From Prorocentrum cordatum (taxonomy: Eukaryota > Sar > Dinophyceae > Prorocentrales > Prorocentraceae): a stretch of 64,000 bases of DNA. The stretch lies in NCBI GenBank assembly GCA_963575745.1, contig CAUYUJ010006513.1, forward strand, positions 235,001-299,000, given 5' to 3'. Numbering within the stretch: position 1 is the stretch's first letter; each line of letters begins with the position of its first letter. Below are positions 43,609 to 54,999 of the stretch, piece after piece. Below the pieces are notes generated by a model. It did not search any database, was not told the DNA's origin, and saw nothing but the letters and a program-made list of their open reading frames with translations. Position numbers and translations under genes: made by a program.

Positions 43609-43763
43609 TGCCGTGGCGGCGGCTCTGGCGACGCGCCGTGCCCTTCGAGTGGATGGAAGGTCGCTCCGCTCCGCAGGGCGGGCCCGGGGAAAGCGCGCCG
43701 CGCCGAAGCGTGGTGGGCCAGACCGGCGGAGCGACACGCCGAGCCCAAGCTCCTGACCGTATT
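43609..43763. mobile_element. Hairpin element, copy 2
   Basis: Shares GCATGCCG.GGCGGC, GGTCGCTCCGCTCCGCA.GGC, GCGCCGAAGCGT.GTGGGCC, GGAGCGACACGC and CTGACCGTAT with 26088-26283, in order. Confidence 0.62.
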
Positions 43764-44319
43764 TCGGTGCGCGGCCCCAGCGAGGTGCCGGCCCACTCCC
43801 CAGGTCTTGAGCAGGGACCGACCGTCCCGGCATTCCTACAGTCCTACCACGAAATACTCTTAGAACCCAAAAATGCTCTGAGAACAAAACAATGTTCTTA
43901 GAACATGAACCCGATGTGTTAAAACAAGGCAGACTCCCCAGGTCAGCGGCGCGCCCAGGGGGGGGGGGCAGGCAGAGAGGGCGCCTGCTCAAAGGCTCAG
44001 AAGGCGTCTGGCCCTCCGAGAGGCGTGCTGCGCCTTCTCCGAGGCCGCACGGGGCTCCTCGGAAGGCCGGCAGGCTTCTGGGAAGCCCCAGCCGCCGTCT
44101 GGGAAGGCCGGCCGCCCCTCGCTCCTCCCCTCGGCGCGCCGCCGACCAGGGGCAGTCCATCGTCCCAGATCCGCGCCTGCAGGCCACAGGGCTCAGCGAC
44201 AGGTCCCAGGGGCCGAAATCTGGGGAAAACGCCCGCACTGGAAAAGATGGCGCGGGACACCCGTGGGGGGCCCTCTTTGGCCGACTCCAGGGCAAGGGGT
44301 GGGGGGGAGCGGAAAAGAG
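43764..44319. other. Unassigned GC-rich DNA
   Basis: Several GAACA and CTTAGAACA words near 43855-43905. Nothing else recognised. Confidence 0.35.
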
Positions 44320-44398
44320 AGAAAGCGAGAGAGAGAGAGAGGAAAAAAGAAAAAAGCAGAAAGAGAGAGAGAGGGAGAGAGAGAGAGAGAGAGAGAGA
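44320..44398. repeat. GA dinucleotide repeat
   Basis: GAGAGA run with AAAAAG interruptions. Confidence 0.95.
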
Positions 44399-44466
44399 AT
44401 GCTCTTTGTCATTCCCCCCCTCCTCTGACACCTCCGAGCTGGGCCTGCCCCCCCTCGTCGGGGACG

Positions 44467-44660
44467 CACTGGCCCGGGCCAATGCAAAAACCGGGGCCAG
44501 CTGGGCTCTGCAGAACCCTGCAGGATCCTGCACGATCCTGCGGGATCCTGCACGATCCTGCCTGGGTCATGGCAACCCTGGCCTTGCGGAACCCTGCAAG
44601 ATCCGGCGCTCTGGCTGACCCCCGTTCGCATTGCCGCAGTGACCCCCGTCCCTTGAGCCG
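44467..44660. mobile_element. GGATCCTGCA inverted-repeat element, copy 2
   Basis: Left end GGCCCGGGCCAATGCAAAAA.CCGGGGCCAG. Right end in reverse complement GGGGGTCA..GCGAACGGGGGTCAGCCAGAG. Internal CCTGCAGGATCCTGC and four GATCCTGC words. Confidence 0.62.
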
Positions 44661-45189
44661 CCCCCCGCGCTCCATCTCGGCAGGGCCGGCGGGCCACGAC
44701 ATCTGGAAGTCCCGGTGGCGGCGGCAGACGTCCACCTCCGCTCCCCTCGGGCTCTCGGGGCCGCAGCGGGCCGCCGCGGGCAAAGCGGCTTCGCCCTCAC
44801 CCTCGGCCCGAGGGGGCAAGCTGCTCGACGGCGCTCCGGCGCGTCGAAGCCTCGCGGAGGGCGAGGATGTGGACACAGTCAACCCGCACAATCCGCTGAC
44901 ACTGTCGGCGCGTGTGAGGGGCTTGCCCGTTCGAGGCGTCGTCTCCGTCATTCGTGAGTCGTCGTCTCTGTCGCTCCCTTTCCCTGCGGCCCCCATTTCC
45001 CTGGGGCCCGTCGCCACTCCCCCCCTTTCCTCGGCCCTCCTCCTCAAGCGCCCCAACCACAGCGAAAGTGAGTAACGTCGTAATTCAGTCGAAGGGAAGC
45101 CCCTTCCCTTTGATCCTTCCCCCGTCGGGGCGGGGGGTCCCTGGAAGGGGTCCTGGGGGGTGGGGGCCCGGGGGGCTTCGCCACCCAGA
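44661..45189. other. Unassigned DNA with a possible minus-strand exon
   Basis: One minus frame (about 44830-44665) reads RCGPESPRGAEVDVCRRHRD then FQMSWPAGPAEMERG, coding-like but unassigned. Confidence 0.3.
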
Positions 45190-45856
45190 TACGACTCCCC
45201 CTGAGAGGTCCCAGGTCCCAAAAAAGCCCCAGGACGGGCCAAGAATGCCCGAAGAGGCCACCAAGACTGTCCAAGAGGGCCCCGAATCGCCGAACGATCT
45301 GTCCAAGACGCCTTGACGGCTGCCAGACAGCTCATGAGGCCTGCAAGACGCTCCAAAAGGCCTCGAGGAGCACTCCCGAGAAGGCCCCAAAAGGCAAAAT
45401 TCGTCAACTGCCCTTAGGTTTTTGAAGGAATTGGCGTTCTCACCTTTTCCGCTTCCCGCCGATTCAAGGCGGCCCAAGAGGCCCCCAAGATCACCCCAAG
45501 ACAGCCCAAGAGGCCTCCAAGAGTGCCCCATAACAGCCCGAGAGGACCCTTACGATAATTCAAAACGCCTCCAAGACGGCCCAAGAGGCCCCCAAGACTG
45601 CTCCAAGAGCAAGCCCTGACGGGGGACCCGAACGGAAATTTCGAGCCCGCAGCCCCGAGAGTCTCCCAAGAGGCCACAAGGGGTCCCCAAAAGGCTGCAA
45701 GAGGCCCACAAGAGGTCCCCAGGAAGCCCGAGGAGGCACCCAAGAGGCTCCCAGGAGGCCCCAAGAGGCCCCCAAGAGGCCCCAAAATTCCTCCCCAGAG
45801 GCCCCTGAGAGCCTTCTCAAGAGAACCCCAGAAGCATCCCTGAGGACTCTGGCCCG
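45190..45856 (+). repeat. CCAAGAGG-family dispersed repeat, copy C
   Basis: Same words as the other copies. It also has the box TTTTTGAAGGAATTGGCG then CACCTTTTCCGCTTCCCG near 45419-45460, the box GGAAATTTCGAGC near 45632, and the terminal motif AGCATCCCTGAGGACTCTGG. Confidence 0.85.
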
Positions 45857-45949
45857 TGTCAGCGTCGTCGTCGCCGCCGCCGCCCTTGTCGACGTCGTCG
45901 TCCCCCTTCAGTTCAGGGTCTGCGGCACCGGCCGCAAGGCCTTCGCAAT

Positions 45950-46095
45950 ACAGCCGCACGATAAGGATGCAAGGGCCTTGGCACGCCACGTGGACGCTTT
46001 GCAAGCGGGGCGCGGCCACTGAAAGGGCCCGAAGGGGAAGGATGCAAGGGCAACCTTCGAAAGCTGCTCATCCTTACTGTGCGGGCTGACTGCAG
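45950..46095 (+). repeat. AAGGATGCAAGGGCCTTGG dispersed repeat, copy 1
   Basis: TAAGGATGCAAGGGCCTTGG, GCGGGG, CCGAAGGGG.AAGGATGCAA and GCTGCTCATCCTTACTGTGC recur in order at 50158-50302. Confidence 0.8.
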
Positions 46096-46570
46096 AAGGC
46101 GAAGCGAAGCGAACGCTGGAGCCGTGCGCGCTCCGCCGGGGAGCCCGCCCGTGCCCGGCAGGGCACGGCGTGGAGGCCGTGGCCTCGAGAGGTGCGAGCT
46201 CTGCGCCCGCCCGTCGCTGTGCAGGGCGCGAGCTGTAGGCCTGCGGCGGGTTCGTGTCGTGCCGACTTCGGCGTTGGTGTCTGACGCCGCGGGGACCGTT
46301 CAACCTTCGAGCGATCGGCCGTTGCCGAAACGTCCACATCGTTCCACATCGAACGAGTCTGGGTCGCCCGCGGCGTTCAAAGCTGAACGCCGCTGGCGGG
46401 GTCGCCGCCAGTCGACACGACGCGAACCTACCGTACACCGATCCTTGCCAAGCCCATACTCGACCCAAGACCGGTGCATACGGCATCCTGGCTTGGGCGG
46501 GAAGGCACGTGCTCCAACCTGAGGCCCAGGACTGGCCTAGCTGGAGCAACAGACAGCTGCACAAGCATAA
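46096..46570. other. Unassigned GC-rich DNA
   Basis: Open on both strands. No motif recognised. Confidence 0.35.
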
Positions 46571-46572
46571 AC

Positions 46573-46712
46573 TTTCGGAGCTCCGCGCGGACTTCTTGGA
46601 TCGGCGCTAGAACCTCCTCCCTTGCGCGCAGAGCGCGTCAGTGCGGCGCCAGAGGCGCCGCCAGGGGGTGTTCAGCGCCGATCCAAAAAATCCGCGCGGA
46701 CCTCCGAAAAAT
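46573..46712. mobile_element. Foldback MITE (TCTTGGATC/GATCCAAGA), copy 2
   Basis: Left arm TTTCGGAGCTCCGCGCGGAC then TTCTTGGATCGGCGC; centre GGCGCCAGAGGCGCC; right arm GCGCCGATCC then AAAAAATCCGCGCGGACCTC, then CGAAAAA. The arms are imperfect reverse complements over about 35 bp. Confidence 0.8.
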
Positions 46713-47950
46713 TGTGTTTACGCCGTTCCGTGGGTTGCTCCCCGAAGGAAGGTATGGCGGGCCCAAAAGCCATGAGTCAAAAAGCCTTGCCATCTCCTGG
46801 GAGGCCGACTTTGACTTCCGCCGCCTTCCGCCGCCGCCCTTCCGCCATCCTTCTGCCGAGGAAGAGATCTACCAACTACTTGGATCCTAGAAGGCGAGGC
46901 TCTCTCTGGAAGTCTACCCTCCTCGCGCGGGCAGCTCCTGATCGCAACGCTTCTTCCAAATACTCCTGCGACGGCACGAAGAACACGCCAAACAAACAAT
47001 CAACAACAAAATAAAAAAATCACCAGAAGATCACATCAACAACTTAGAAATCAACCTTAGAAATCAACGCAGATACTCACTGCAAATTCTCTCAGGTCGC
47101 TCGGGCCGACGATATTTACACACACACACACACACGCACACCGATATGAAGCCCAGGACTGGCCCTGGCCAGCATCGGTGTAGGTGTACACAGCCGGTGC
47201 CCCCCGCCTGGAGAGCGGCAGCCCCCAGACGCCCAGGCGTCGCCCTGGCGGACTCCCGGGGAGGCCGTGCTCGGGCCCACGGGGCCCGCAGGGAGGACGA
47301 CCTTCGGCGATGAGCCGGGTCTCAGGGATATCAGGAAGCAGCTCCTGGGAGCCAGACGACGCCAAAACGAGGACCAAGTTCGGGCGAAGATGAATCGAGA
47401 ATCTCTGAGATCTGGCAGCTCTGGAGGACGTCTAGGGCGCCGCGGCCTCCTCAGAGCGTTCCAGAACGCTCTGAGAGCCTTCCGGGACGCTCTGGAACGG
47501 ATGTATCCTCGTCCCTGCCCCGCCCATGGGGGGTGTTAGGAAGCAACTCCTGTGAGGGCTTCGTCAGAACGATCAGAGGCCATTAAACCCGATTCAGGGG
47601 CCACTGAGCCGATTGAACCCGATTCAGGCGAACCCTTTTCGGGGAAGAGGGAGACCCGCCAAGAGGTGGGACGATTTCTGAGGCAGGAGCCCAGCGCTTT
47701 GCTCTGTCTTCTTCCTCTTTCCTCCTCCTTTCCCTCCCCTCATGCAACGATGCCTGAACGCACATATTGCCAGCTCCAGTCCGTGCCCCGCATGGCCGCC
47801 GAACTCTGATCGAGCGGGCCCTAACGAATGTAGCCTGGGTTTAAGCCGGACTGAGACCGGATAAGGCGGGAGTAAGCCGGATTCAAAACGATAAGAACCA
47901 GATTAGGCCCGTTTTCGACCAGGGATGCGCCGATTCAAAATTCTATTTGA
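46713..47950. other. Unassigned DNA with a CA microsatellite
   Basis: CA run at 47108-47136. The phrase CCCGATTCAGG is repeated at 47587 and 47618. No gene recognised. Confidence 0.4.
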
Positions 47951-48938
47951 CCCGAGTTGCACCCCAAGGGATCGGGTCGATCGGCTCGGGGAGGGGGGGG
48001 GGCGCGTCGCGAAAAAAAAAACTCAAGATGCACGCCGCGGCCGCGGCCGCCGCCGCTGCCCTCGGCACCGAGCCCCTCGGGGCACAGGGTGGTGCCACGC
48101 ACCCATCCCGCGCGCCTCCACAGACGCGTCCTGCAGCACTTCAAACCAGGGGGCCTACGCCGCCCGCCCTCTCAGGTGGCCTCTGCCTCTTTCGCAGGGC
48201 GTGTCGCGTGCCCCTCTCCTTCTGCCTTCTCCGCAAAGGGTGCCCTTGACACTGCTCGAAGGTCAACAGCACCGCAGGCGAACAGACGGTCGGGAAAGCT
48301 GTGGTTCCCTGTGGATGTCCCTGCCGGATCTTGGTTGTCATGACGGGGGCGTCTGGGAGGTGGAGGATCTGACGAGAGCGGGGGCTGAAGCAAGTGAAGT
48401 TTGTGACAGCCTGGTTGAAGTCCCCAGAGCCCCCCCGACACGTTTCGTGCCAGGGCATCCTGCCCCCACAACCCAAATCAGATTGAGGCAAGTCTCGAGT
48501 GGGATAGGCGCATTGTTGCGGTACGGAGATTCATCCGTGTCCACCGCCTACAGAACCAGCATCCTGAACCCGCGAGGGCGGTGAATATGAATCTATCGGG
48601 GGAGCCCTGGGGCCCAAATACATCCATATCCATCGCTTCCCGAGGTCCCCGAGGATCGGTGTCCCAGGCGGTGGATACGCATAGATCCCAGCCTCGAAAC
48701 TGCGTGCTCGATGCTCCTGCGTCTGGGGGGATCCCAACGAGGCGCCCAACGTCGAGGCGCCCAACGTCCGAAGTCTTCCCCACAAATGCGCCCAGCGTCG
48801 AGTTTATGAGCCCCTCCGCGTCGAGAGCCGTTCAAACAAACTTAGCGAGAGCTGTGCATCATCCCAGAGACTCAAGCAGAAAGTCCGAACTCGAAATCTT
48901 AATTCGGAGTCCAGAGTCGCTTGCATACTAGGGCAGAA
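47951..48938. other. Unassigned DNA with coding-like frames
   Basis: Minus frame 48544-48338 (TDESPYRNNAPIPLETCLNL) is balanced but unassigned. GAGGCGCCCAACGTC is tandemly duplicated at about 48738. Confidence 0.3.
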
Positions 48939-49490
48939 TCATCTCGAGAAGGAGGAGGTGGAGCTCTTCATCCTCCTCTCCCATGCCTCTTCAGAAGAAC
49001 AATGATTCAGTGGCATGTCGTTCAAGGTGGCTGCAGGGCAACTGGCAACCAACTGCAGTCTGGCCCCCTGAACTTCGTAAAAGTTTGGAATTGTCGCTTG
49101 TTCGTGCACAGCCACGTCAATGCTGATTGCATTGTCTACAAACTGGACTACTATGGCCCCGCGAGGGATGGTGGATGGAACACGCCTCCAATTGTACACA
49201 ACATCTGTGTCGGAATCGTGAGGAGAGCCGGCAAGCCATCGATCGCTCGTGAGATTTCCTCGATGGAGTCCCTGTCCACCTCCACCGCCGTGCCGTGGGC
49301 ACTGAGTGGAGTCTCCCCAGGTCCCCTCGAGTTCTCTGGGCCGCAGACCCCCATCTCATGACATTCTCGGGCACTCCCAGGGACTGCCGCATGAATTTCC
49401 CCGAAGCAGTGGGTGTGTCTTTAGGGGTCCGCACTTCCCACGTTCCAGGACCTTTCCTTTGGCTCTCGTGGTTGCCTTTTTTGGTCATCG
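48939..49490 (-). pseudogene. Coding-like fragment with a frame change
   Basis: The frame near 49354 reads DRDSIEEISRAIDGLPALLT then IPTQMLCTIGGV. After a frame change near 49170 it becomes PRGAIVVQFVDNAISIDVAV, HEQATIPNFYEVQGARLQLV and ASCPAATLNDMPL. The low-bias composition suggests a real but broken coding segment. No family identified. Confidence 0.4.
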
Positions 49491-50157
49491 CAAAAGCAAA
49501 AGTACCAGTCCACCGCTAAACGCAGCATGTCAAGAAGCAGAATGCCAAAACTACGTTAGGCGAAAGGTCCCTCCGCTGTCGAAGCCGCCAGGTAAGCACT
49601 GCTGCGCTGGCGCGCGCGCGCTTCTCCAGACTTAGCTTCTGCGTGCATTCATCCGCGGGCGTGCTGACGGCGCCGTGGTCTGTGCACCCTGCGTTGTAGC
49701 CCGAATAGGACGTCGCCGTGAATGTAGCACTACCCAGTCTGGACGCCAGAGCCAGAGTCGCAGTAGTGCACGTTAAGAAATTGATGAGAGCCTCGTAGGT
49801 AGCCTTGCAGCCATCGAAAGTGCCAAAAACGTTATGATACCCGTTGGGCACAAATTATCTAAAACCAAAAAAATAAAAACAAAAAAGTTCACGTTCAGAA
49901 TCAATTCCGTCCAGCTGCTGCCGTCCACCTCCGAGCGGACAAGTGACTGCGCGTCGTTGAACTCCATCTGCGTGGAACTCGCCGCCTGCATGCTGTGAAC
50001 CACTAAAGCACATAGCACAAAGCCCGGGTCGCCATCTGGGCTGTCGTTGATGTCAAGCAACAACGGTCCACTCGCTTATGCGGGTAAGCCACAGGACCCG
50101 TAGGGCCCCAGGCCAAGGATCGAAGTGTACAGCCAACCCATATCATAAGAAAGCGCG
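49491..50157. other. Unassigned DNA with two coding-like minus frames
   Basis: Frames 49851-49516 (FDGCKATYEALINFLTCTTA) and 50063-49900 (LLDINDSPDGDPGFVLCALV) look coding-like. They are separated by a T-rich 35-bp stretch too short for an ordinary intron. Confidence 0.35.
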
Positions 50158-50302
50158 GTAAGGATGCAAGGGCCTTGGAAGGCCATGTTGACGTTTTTCG
50201 AGCGGGGTTGGTCAGCGAAAGTTGCCAGTGATGGGCCGAAGGGGCAAGGATGCAAAGATATCGTTGAAAAGTTGCTCATCCTCGCTATGCGGGTTGACTG
50301 TA
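50158..50302 (+). repeat. AAGGATGCAAGGGCCTTGG dispersed repeat, copy 2
   Basis: Partner of 45950-46095. Here it directly precedes a CAT/CAG repeat. Confidence 0.8.
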
Positions 50303-50384
50303 AGTGCAGGAATCTTCATCATCAGCAGCAGCAGCATCAAGATCAGCATCAGCATCATCATCAGCAGCATTATCACCTTCATCG

Positions 50385-50423
<39 letters not shown>

Positions 50424-50424
50424 G

Positions 50425-50465
<41 letters not shown>

Positions 50466-50587
50466 CCACCACCACAATTACCATCATCAGCATCATCATC
50501 ATCGTCATCGGCATCAGCATCATCAACATCATCAACATCCTCATCATCCTCATAAGTATCATCTTCATCATCATCATCATCATCATC

Positions 50588-50629
<42 letters not shown>

Positions 50630-51480
50630 AGCAGCATCACCAACAGCATCATCAGCATCATCATCCGTTTCATCATACTCATCATTATCAGTATCAGCAT
50701 CAATATCGACATCATAGTCACCACCATCACCACCATCACCAGCAGCATCATCATCAGCAGCAGCAGCATCATCAGCAGCATCATCAGAATCAGAATCAGC
50801 AACATCATCATGGTCAGCAGCATCAGCATCAGCATTGGCATCAGCGTCATCATCATCAGCATCGTCATCTGCATCAGCAGCATCAGCATCATACTCATCA
50901 TCATCAGTATCAGCATCAGCATCATCAACCTCGTCATCATCATCATCAGAAGCATCAACATCAGCATCATCATCATCAGCAGCACCATCATCAGCCCAAA
51001 CATCACCATCATCAGCATCAGGCTATCCTCATCACCATCAACAACACCAACATCAGAAGCATCATCAGCATCAGCATCCTCAGCAGCATGATCATCATCA
51101 TCAACAGCAGCATCAGTATCATCAGCAGTAGCATCACCATCATCATCAGCAGCATCATCAGCATCATCTGAATCAGCATCAGCATCAGCATCATCGTCAT
51201 CAGCATCAGCATCAGCATCAGCATCAGCATCATCATCATCGGCATCGTCGTCATCATCATCAGCAGCAGCATCAAAATTACCAGTATCATCATCAACAGC
51301 AGCATAATCAGCCTCACCATCATCATCAGCATCAGCATCAGCAGCAGCATCAGCATCATAATCATCAGCAGCATCATGATTACCATCATCACCATCAGCA
51401 TCATCATCAGTATCATCACCTCCGCCACCACCACCACCACCACAGTCATCATCCTCATCATCATCACCACCACCACTATC
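50303..51480 (+). repeat. CAT/CAG trinucleotide repeat, about 1.2 kb
   Basis: Phased CATCAT, CAGCAG and CATCAG triplets. His/Gln, Ile/Ser and Met/Leu frames are artefacts. Confidence 0.97.
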
Positions 51481-52068
51481 ATGACAGTCGTACTAACAGT
51501 ACCAAAACCAACATCATCATAATCCAAGGCATGAACATAATACGGAATTGCAATCATCATCCTTCGCCGCATCATCCTTTTCCGCCTTGCAGCCTTGGCG
51601 CTCCTATGCAGTTTCAGGCCCGTCGAGTTGGATGATCCTCCTCATCCCCTCATCATTCCCCTGCCCTGAAGCGCATTCTGACCAGGATGTCAGGTCGAGT
51701 CTAGCCGCGGCGACGACGATCCGAAAGGAGGCCCAGAAGAGGCAAAACCACAAAAACTCCTCGTCATCCAACCCAGCTCTGCAGATGTCCTAGGGATCAC
51801 TTCTGAGTCCGTTCGGCTGGGATCAACGCCAACAGCGTGGTTGGCATTGAGCCCGTTCGGCTGCCGCATGGGCTCGACCCTGGCTCCGCTCGGCAGCTGA
51901 GATGGGCTGAGACGCCGAGTGGGCACACGAAGGAAATCCCCAAACCCAGAGGCCTCTCGAGGCCTCCGCGGGTCTCCAAGGGTCTACGGAGGCCCCCGGG
52001 GGCCTCCAGAGGCCTCTGGAAGCAAAACGAAACCAATCAACAGTGAAGAACAAAGGAACCAAAAACTG
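51481..52068. other. Unassigned DNA with partial dispersed box
   Basis: CAGGTCGAGTCTAGCCGCGG then CGACGA near 51690 matches part of the dispersed box of 7770, 28600 and 30250. Many CCTC/GGCCTC words lie at 51945-52015. Confidence 0.4.
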
Positions 52069-52182
52069 TCGGAACTCCGCGCAGATGTCTTGGATCGGCG
52101 CCAGACCCCTCCCTGGCGCGCGCGCGCCGCCAGGGGGGCCCAGCGCAGATCCAAGAAATCTACGCGGAACTCCTCGAACAAC
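52069..52182. mobile_element. Foldback MITE (TCTTGGATC/GATCCAAGA), copy 3
   Basis: Best preserved copy. Left arm GGAACTCCGCGCAGATGTCT then TGGATCGGCGC; right arm GCGCAGATCCAAGAAATCTA then CGCGGAACTCC. CGCGCGCGCGC sits near the centre. Confidence 0.85.
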
Positions 52183-52211
52183 TACTCGGCATTCGATCCT
52201 CTGGGGGGGCG

Positions 52212-52327
52212 CGCGGAGGAGGAGGAGGAGGAGGAGGAGGAGGAGGAGGAGGAGGAGGAGGAGGAGGAGGAGGAGGAGGAGGAGGGGAGGAGGAGGGGAG
52301 GGGGGAGGGGGAGGAGGAGGCGGAGGA

Positions 52328-52358
<31 letters not shown>

Positions 52359-52428
52359 GAGGGGAAGGAGGAGGAGGAGGAGGAGGAGGAGGAGGAGGAG
52401 GAGGAGGAGGAGGAGGAGGAGGGGGGGA
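52212..52428. repeat. GGA trinucleotide repeat
   Basis: Long GGAGGA run with GGG interruptions. Confidence 0.97.
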
Positions 52429-52429
52429 G

Positions 52430-52580
52430 GGAAGGATCCCTCTGGCTGCCCCCCGAGGCGCGCCATGCGCGGCAGGATCTCGGGCAGGATCACGTCGAGC
52501 ATGTCCCGCATCTCGTCCGGCAGCACGAAGAGGACGGAGTATATCCTGCAGGGCGCGGCGGATGCGCCCATGGGGACAAG
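52430..52580 (-). CDS. Possible exon, unknown product
   Basis: The minus frame reads VPMGASAAPCRIYSVLFVLP, DEMRDMLDVILPEILPRMAR then LGGQPEGS: amphipathic, low bias, and very unlike the neighbouring repeat frames. Flanking splice sites were not fixed. Confidence 0.45.
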
Positions 52581-52859
52581 TAAGAACTCATTCGAGGAGC
52601 TTTGATGAACTTGGCGATATCCCACTGTTCTTTACCATGTTTCGTTCAAGCATCTGGGGACCCCTGGAAGGCCTCCAGGGACGATTGTAGCCCACCCGAG
52701 AGTCTCGAATGAGAAAGTCGTGCGTAAACGAACCCGCCGGCCCCCGCTTGCCAAGGGTGAAAAGGCGTGTGAGACATTTGGCTGTCCCCCTCCCCCTTTC
52801 CCCCTCCCGCAGGGTCCAAAATCCAATTAGAGGGGGGTGGGATGGGGGGGCGAGCTCGT
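52581..52859. other. Unassigned DNA
   Basis: Nothing recognised. Confidence 0.35.
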
Positions 52860-53545
52860 CAGCGCACTCCCAGGGCCTCTGGAACCCCCCAAAAAGCACC
52901 AAGACAGCCCAACAGGGCCCAGACAAAGCGCCAAGACAATCGAAGAGAGCGTCATGACGGCCCAGGGTAGCCCCACGACGATCCAAGATGGCTTCAAGAT
53001 GGCCCACGAAGCCCCCAAGACACCCCAAAAGCGCCTCAAGAGGATCGCCGACAGGGCCCAAAGAGGCCAAATCATCACATTCCCTCGGGAAACATACATG
53101 TTCAGCACATGCGCATTTTAAGTTCCGACAACGAACACGACGGCCCAAGTGGCTCCCAAGATCGACCCAAGACGGCCTATGATACCTCCAAGAAGGCCCC
53201 AAGACGGCCCAAGAGGGCCCAGAGACAGCCCCAGGGGCCCCTCAAGACGGCCCAAGACAGCACCTGGAGGGCCCCAAGAGGGGCCCAAGAAAGCCCAAAA
53301 GGGGGACTACGAACTGACATTTCGAGCCTTTCCAACTACGATGGCCCCTCGAGCCCCCCAGAGACCCCCGAGGCCCCTCCAAGAGGCCCCAAGAGGCCCC
53401 AAGAGGCCTCCAAGACGCCCCAAGAAGCCCCCTCTGAGGCCCCCGCGAGGCTCCAAAAAGCCTCCCAAATGCCCCCAGGAGTTCTCCAAGAGACCCCAAA
53501 AAGGCATCCCACGAGACCCTCAGAGGCATCCAAAAGGCTTCTGAC
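52860..53545 (+). repeat. CCAAGAGG-family dispersed repeat, copy D
   Basis: CCAAGACGGCC, CCAAGAGGCC and CCCCAGGGGCC words, with a more diverged unique box (CATTTTAAGTTCCGACAACG near 53115) and the CTGACATTTCGAGCC box near 53312. Confidence 0.78.
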
Positions 53546-54700
53546 CCATACAACTTCCACGCTCGTCTCGTCTCAAGCACTTGCTCCTTTTGGGGGTCGG
53601 CGGAATTGCGTAAGCCACTTGAACAAGTTTAGTTGCTCGGATGCGCGTGGTCAAGAAGGCGGCGAAACGCTAACAGCCGCCGGACCGAGGAGGGAGATAG
53701 AGGAGGAGCGAAGGGCCACCGCTGAACGGCGACAGGCTGTCGAACGGCCGTGGCTAGCACCAAGGAAGGGCAAAGAGCAACAGGCATGCAAAGTTGTGAC
53801 GATGGTAAGAAACGGCCGAGGCCGACCAGGGTAAGGGGGGCATAGAAAGCAACAGGACATGTGGCAGAGACCTGACAAGGCGGAAAAATACCTGGGGGAC
53901 CCGGCGACACCATCCAAACCAACCCGGCCCAACCAACCCTGGGGCTGTAGCCCAACAGTGGCTCGCCGAGCCAGAAGGAGACAACGCGCGAAACAGGCAA
54001 CTTGTCGAGGCGGCGCGGACGAGGAGAAAGACGGGCAGGGCAAGCCGCCCAGCACACCGCAACGGGCATGTTCCCGCCGCCGAATTGGCGAGGCGATGTT
54101 CCCGCCGGGCTTGCTCAGAACAGTGACTCGAGAGAAAGGGCAGTGAACGTGGTGACGTCACTTCGCACATCGCTGCCATATACTGACGGTATGTGGAAAG
54201 GGATGTAACGGGGTGAAGATCCAGATGGGGTTTCTTCTCACATGGCCCGCACGGTTGTGCCGCGTCACGTCAGGAGTGCGAAACTTGGACCACTGGCAAC
54301 AGAGGAACACGCTGGCGTCCCCCCGGACACCTCCCTTTAAAAGCCTGGGGGGGAGAGAGCGCTGCCGTCTGATATGCTGTAGAAGCCCCCAAATACAAAC
54401 AAGAAAAAATCGTTCAGCGCGTCAGGCACAACGGCCCGAAAGAGTTGGCGTTGGCAGTCCCTGGGAGGTCCAGGGACAAGCGGAGCCCAGAAAAAAATGG
54501 GCCCATACGGGACCATTCCCCGAACTTCGGCCGCACCGGAAGTCTTTTCGACCTCGAGGACGGGCGTGCGGGCGACGCAGCCCCCGTCTGCAATATAGTA
54601 AGATGAAGAACAGCAAATGTTCGGTCCCGAGCCGCGGAGTGCGCCTGCAGCAACAGGCGCTCGCAAAGATCGAAGCGACCTAGAGACGCAAGATCACCCG
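53546..54700. other. Unassigned DNA
   Basis: No gene or tandem repeat recognised. Frames on both strands are open by composition up to about 54.1 kb. Confidence 0.35.
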
Positions 54701-54765
54701 AACACGAATTAATGCAACAAAAACACTAACTGTTTCACCGTTTGGTCTTGCGATTTCCTCTCTAG

Positions 54766-54999
54766 GTGACCTCTGAAAAGGACGAAAGATTCGACGTCAT
54801 GCTTAACGGACGAATGTCCAAACATTACTTCCAAGATGAGGCCATTACCAATACTCCTCGTGGTGCGGCGATCAGCGGTCATATCCCGTGTTCCGCATCA
54901 ATGTACATCATGTATCGCACTTGTATCCATGAGCTCACATATCCAATTCGGGTGACCGAGCACTGTCCGCTCGGTCGGAACATTAAGACCTCTAGTTGA
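54766..54999 (+). CDS. Short coding-like frame after a putative acceptor
   Basis: The frame from VTSEKDERFDVMLNGRMSKH to HELTYPIRVTEHCPLGRN looks coding-like. It is preceded by the pyrimidine-rich CGATTTCCTCTCTAG|G, an acceptable AG-G acceptor. No family recognised. Confidence 0.3.
   Translation: MTSEKDERFDVMLNGRMSKHYFQDEAITNTPRGAAISGHIPCSASMYIMYRTCIHELTYPIRVTEHCPLGRNIKTSS

Noticed and set aside
49855-49900. Intron joining two coding-like minus frames
   Set aside because: The interval between GT and AG is only about 35 bp and the join is out of frame.
50164-51171. His/Gln-rich 335-codon frame
   Set aside because: Product of the CAT/CAG repeat.
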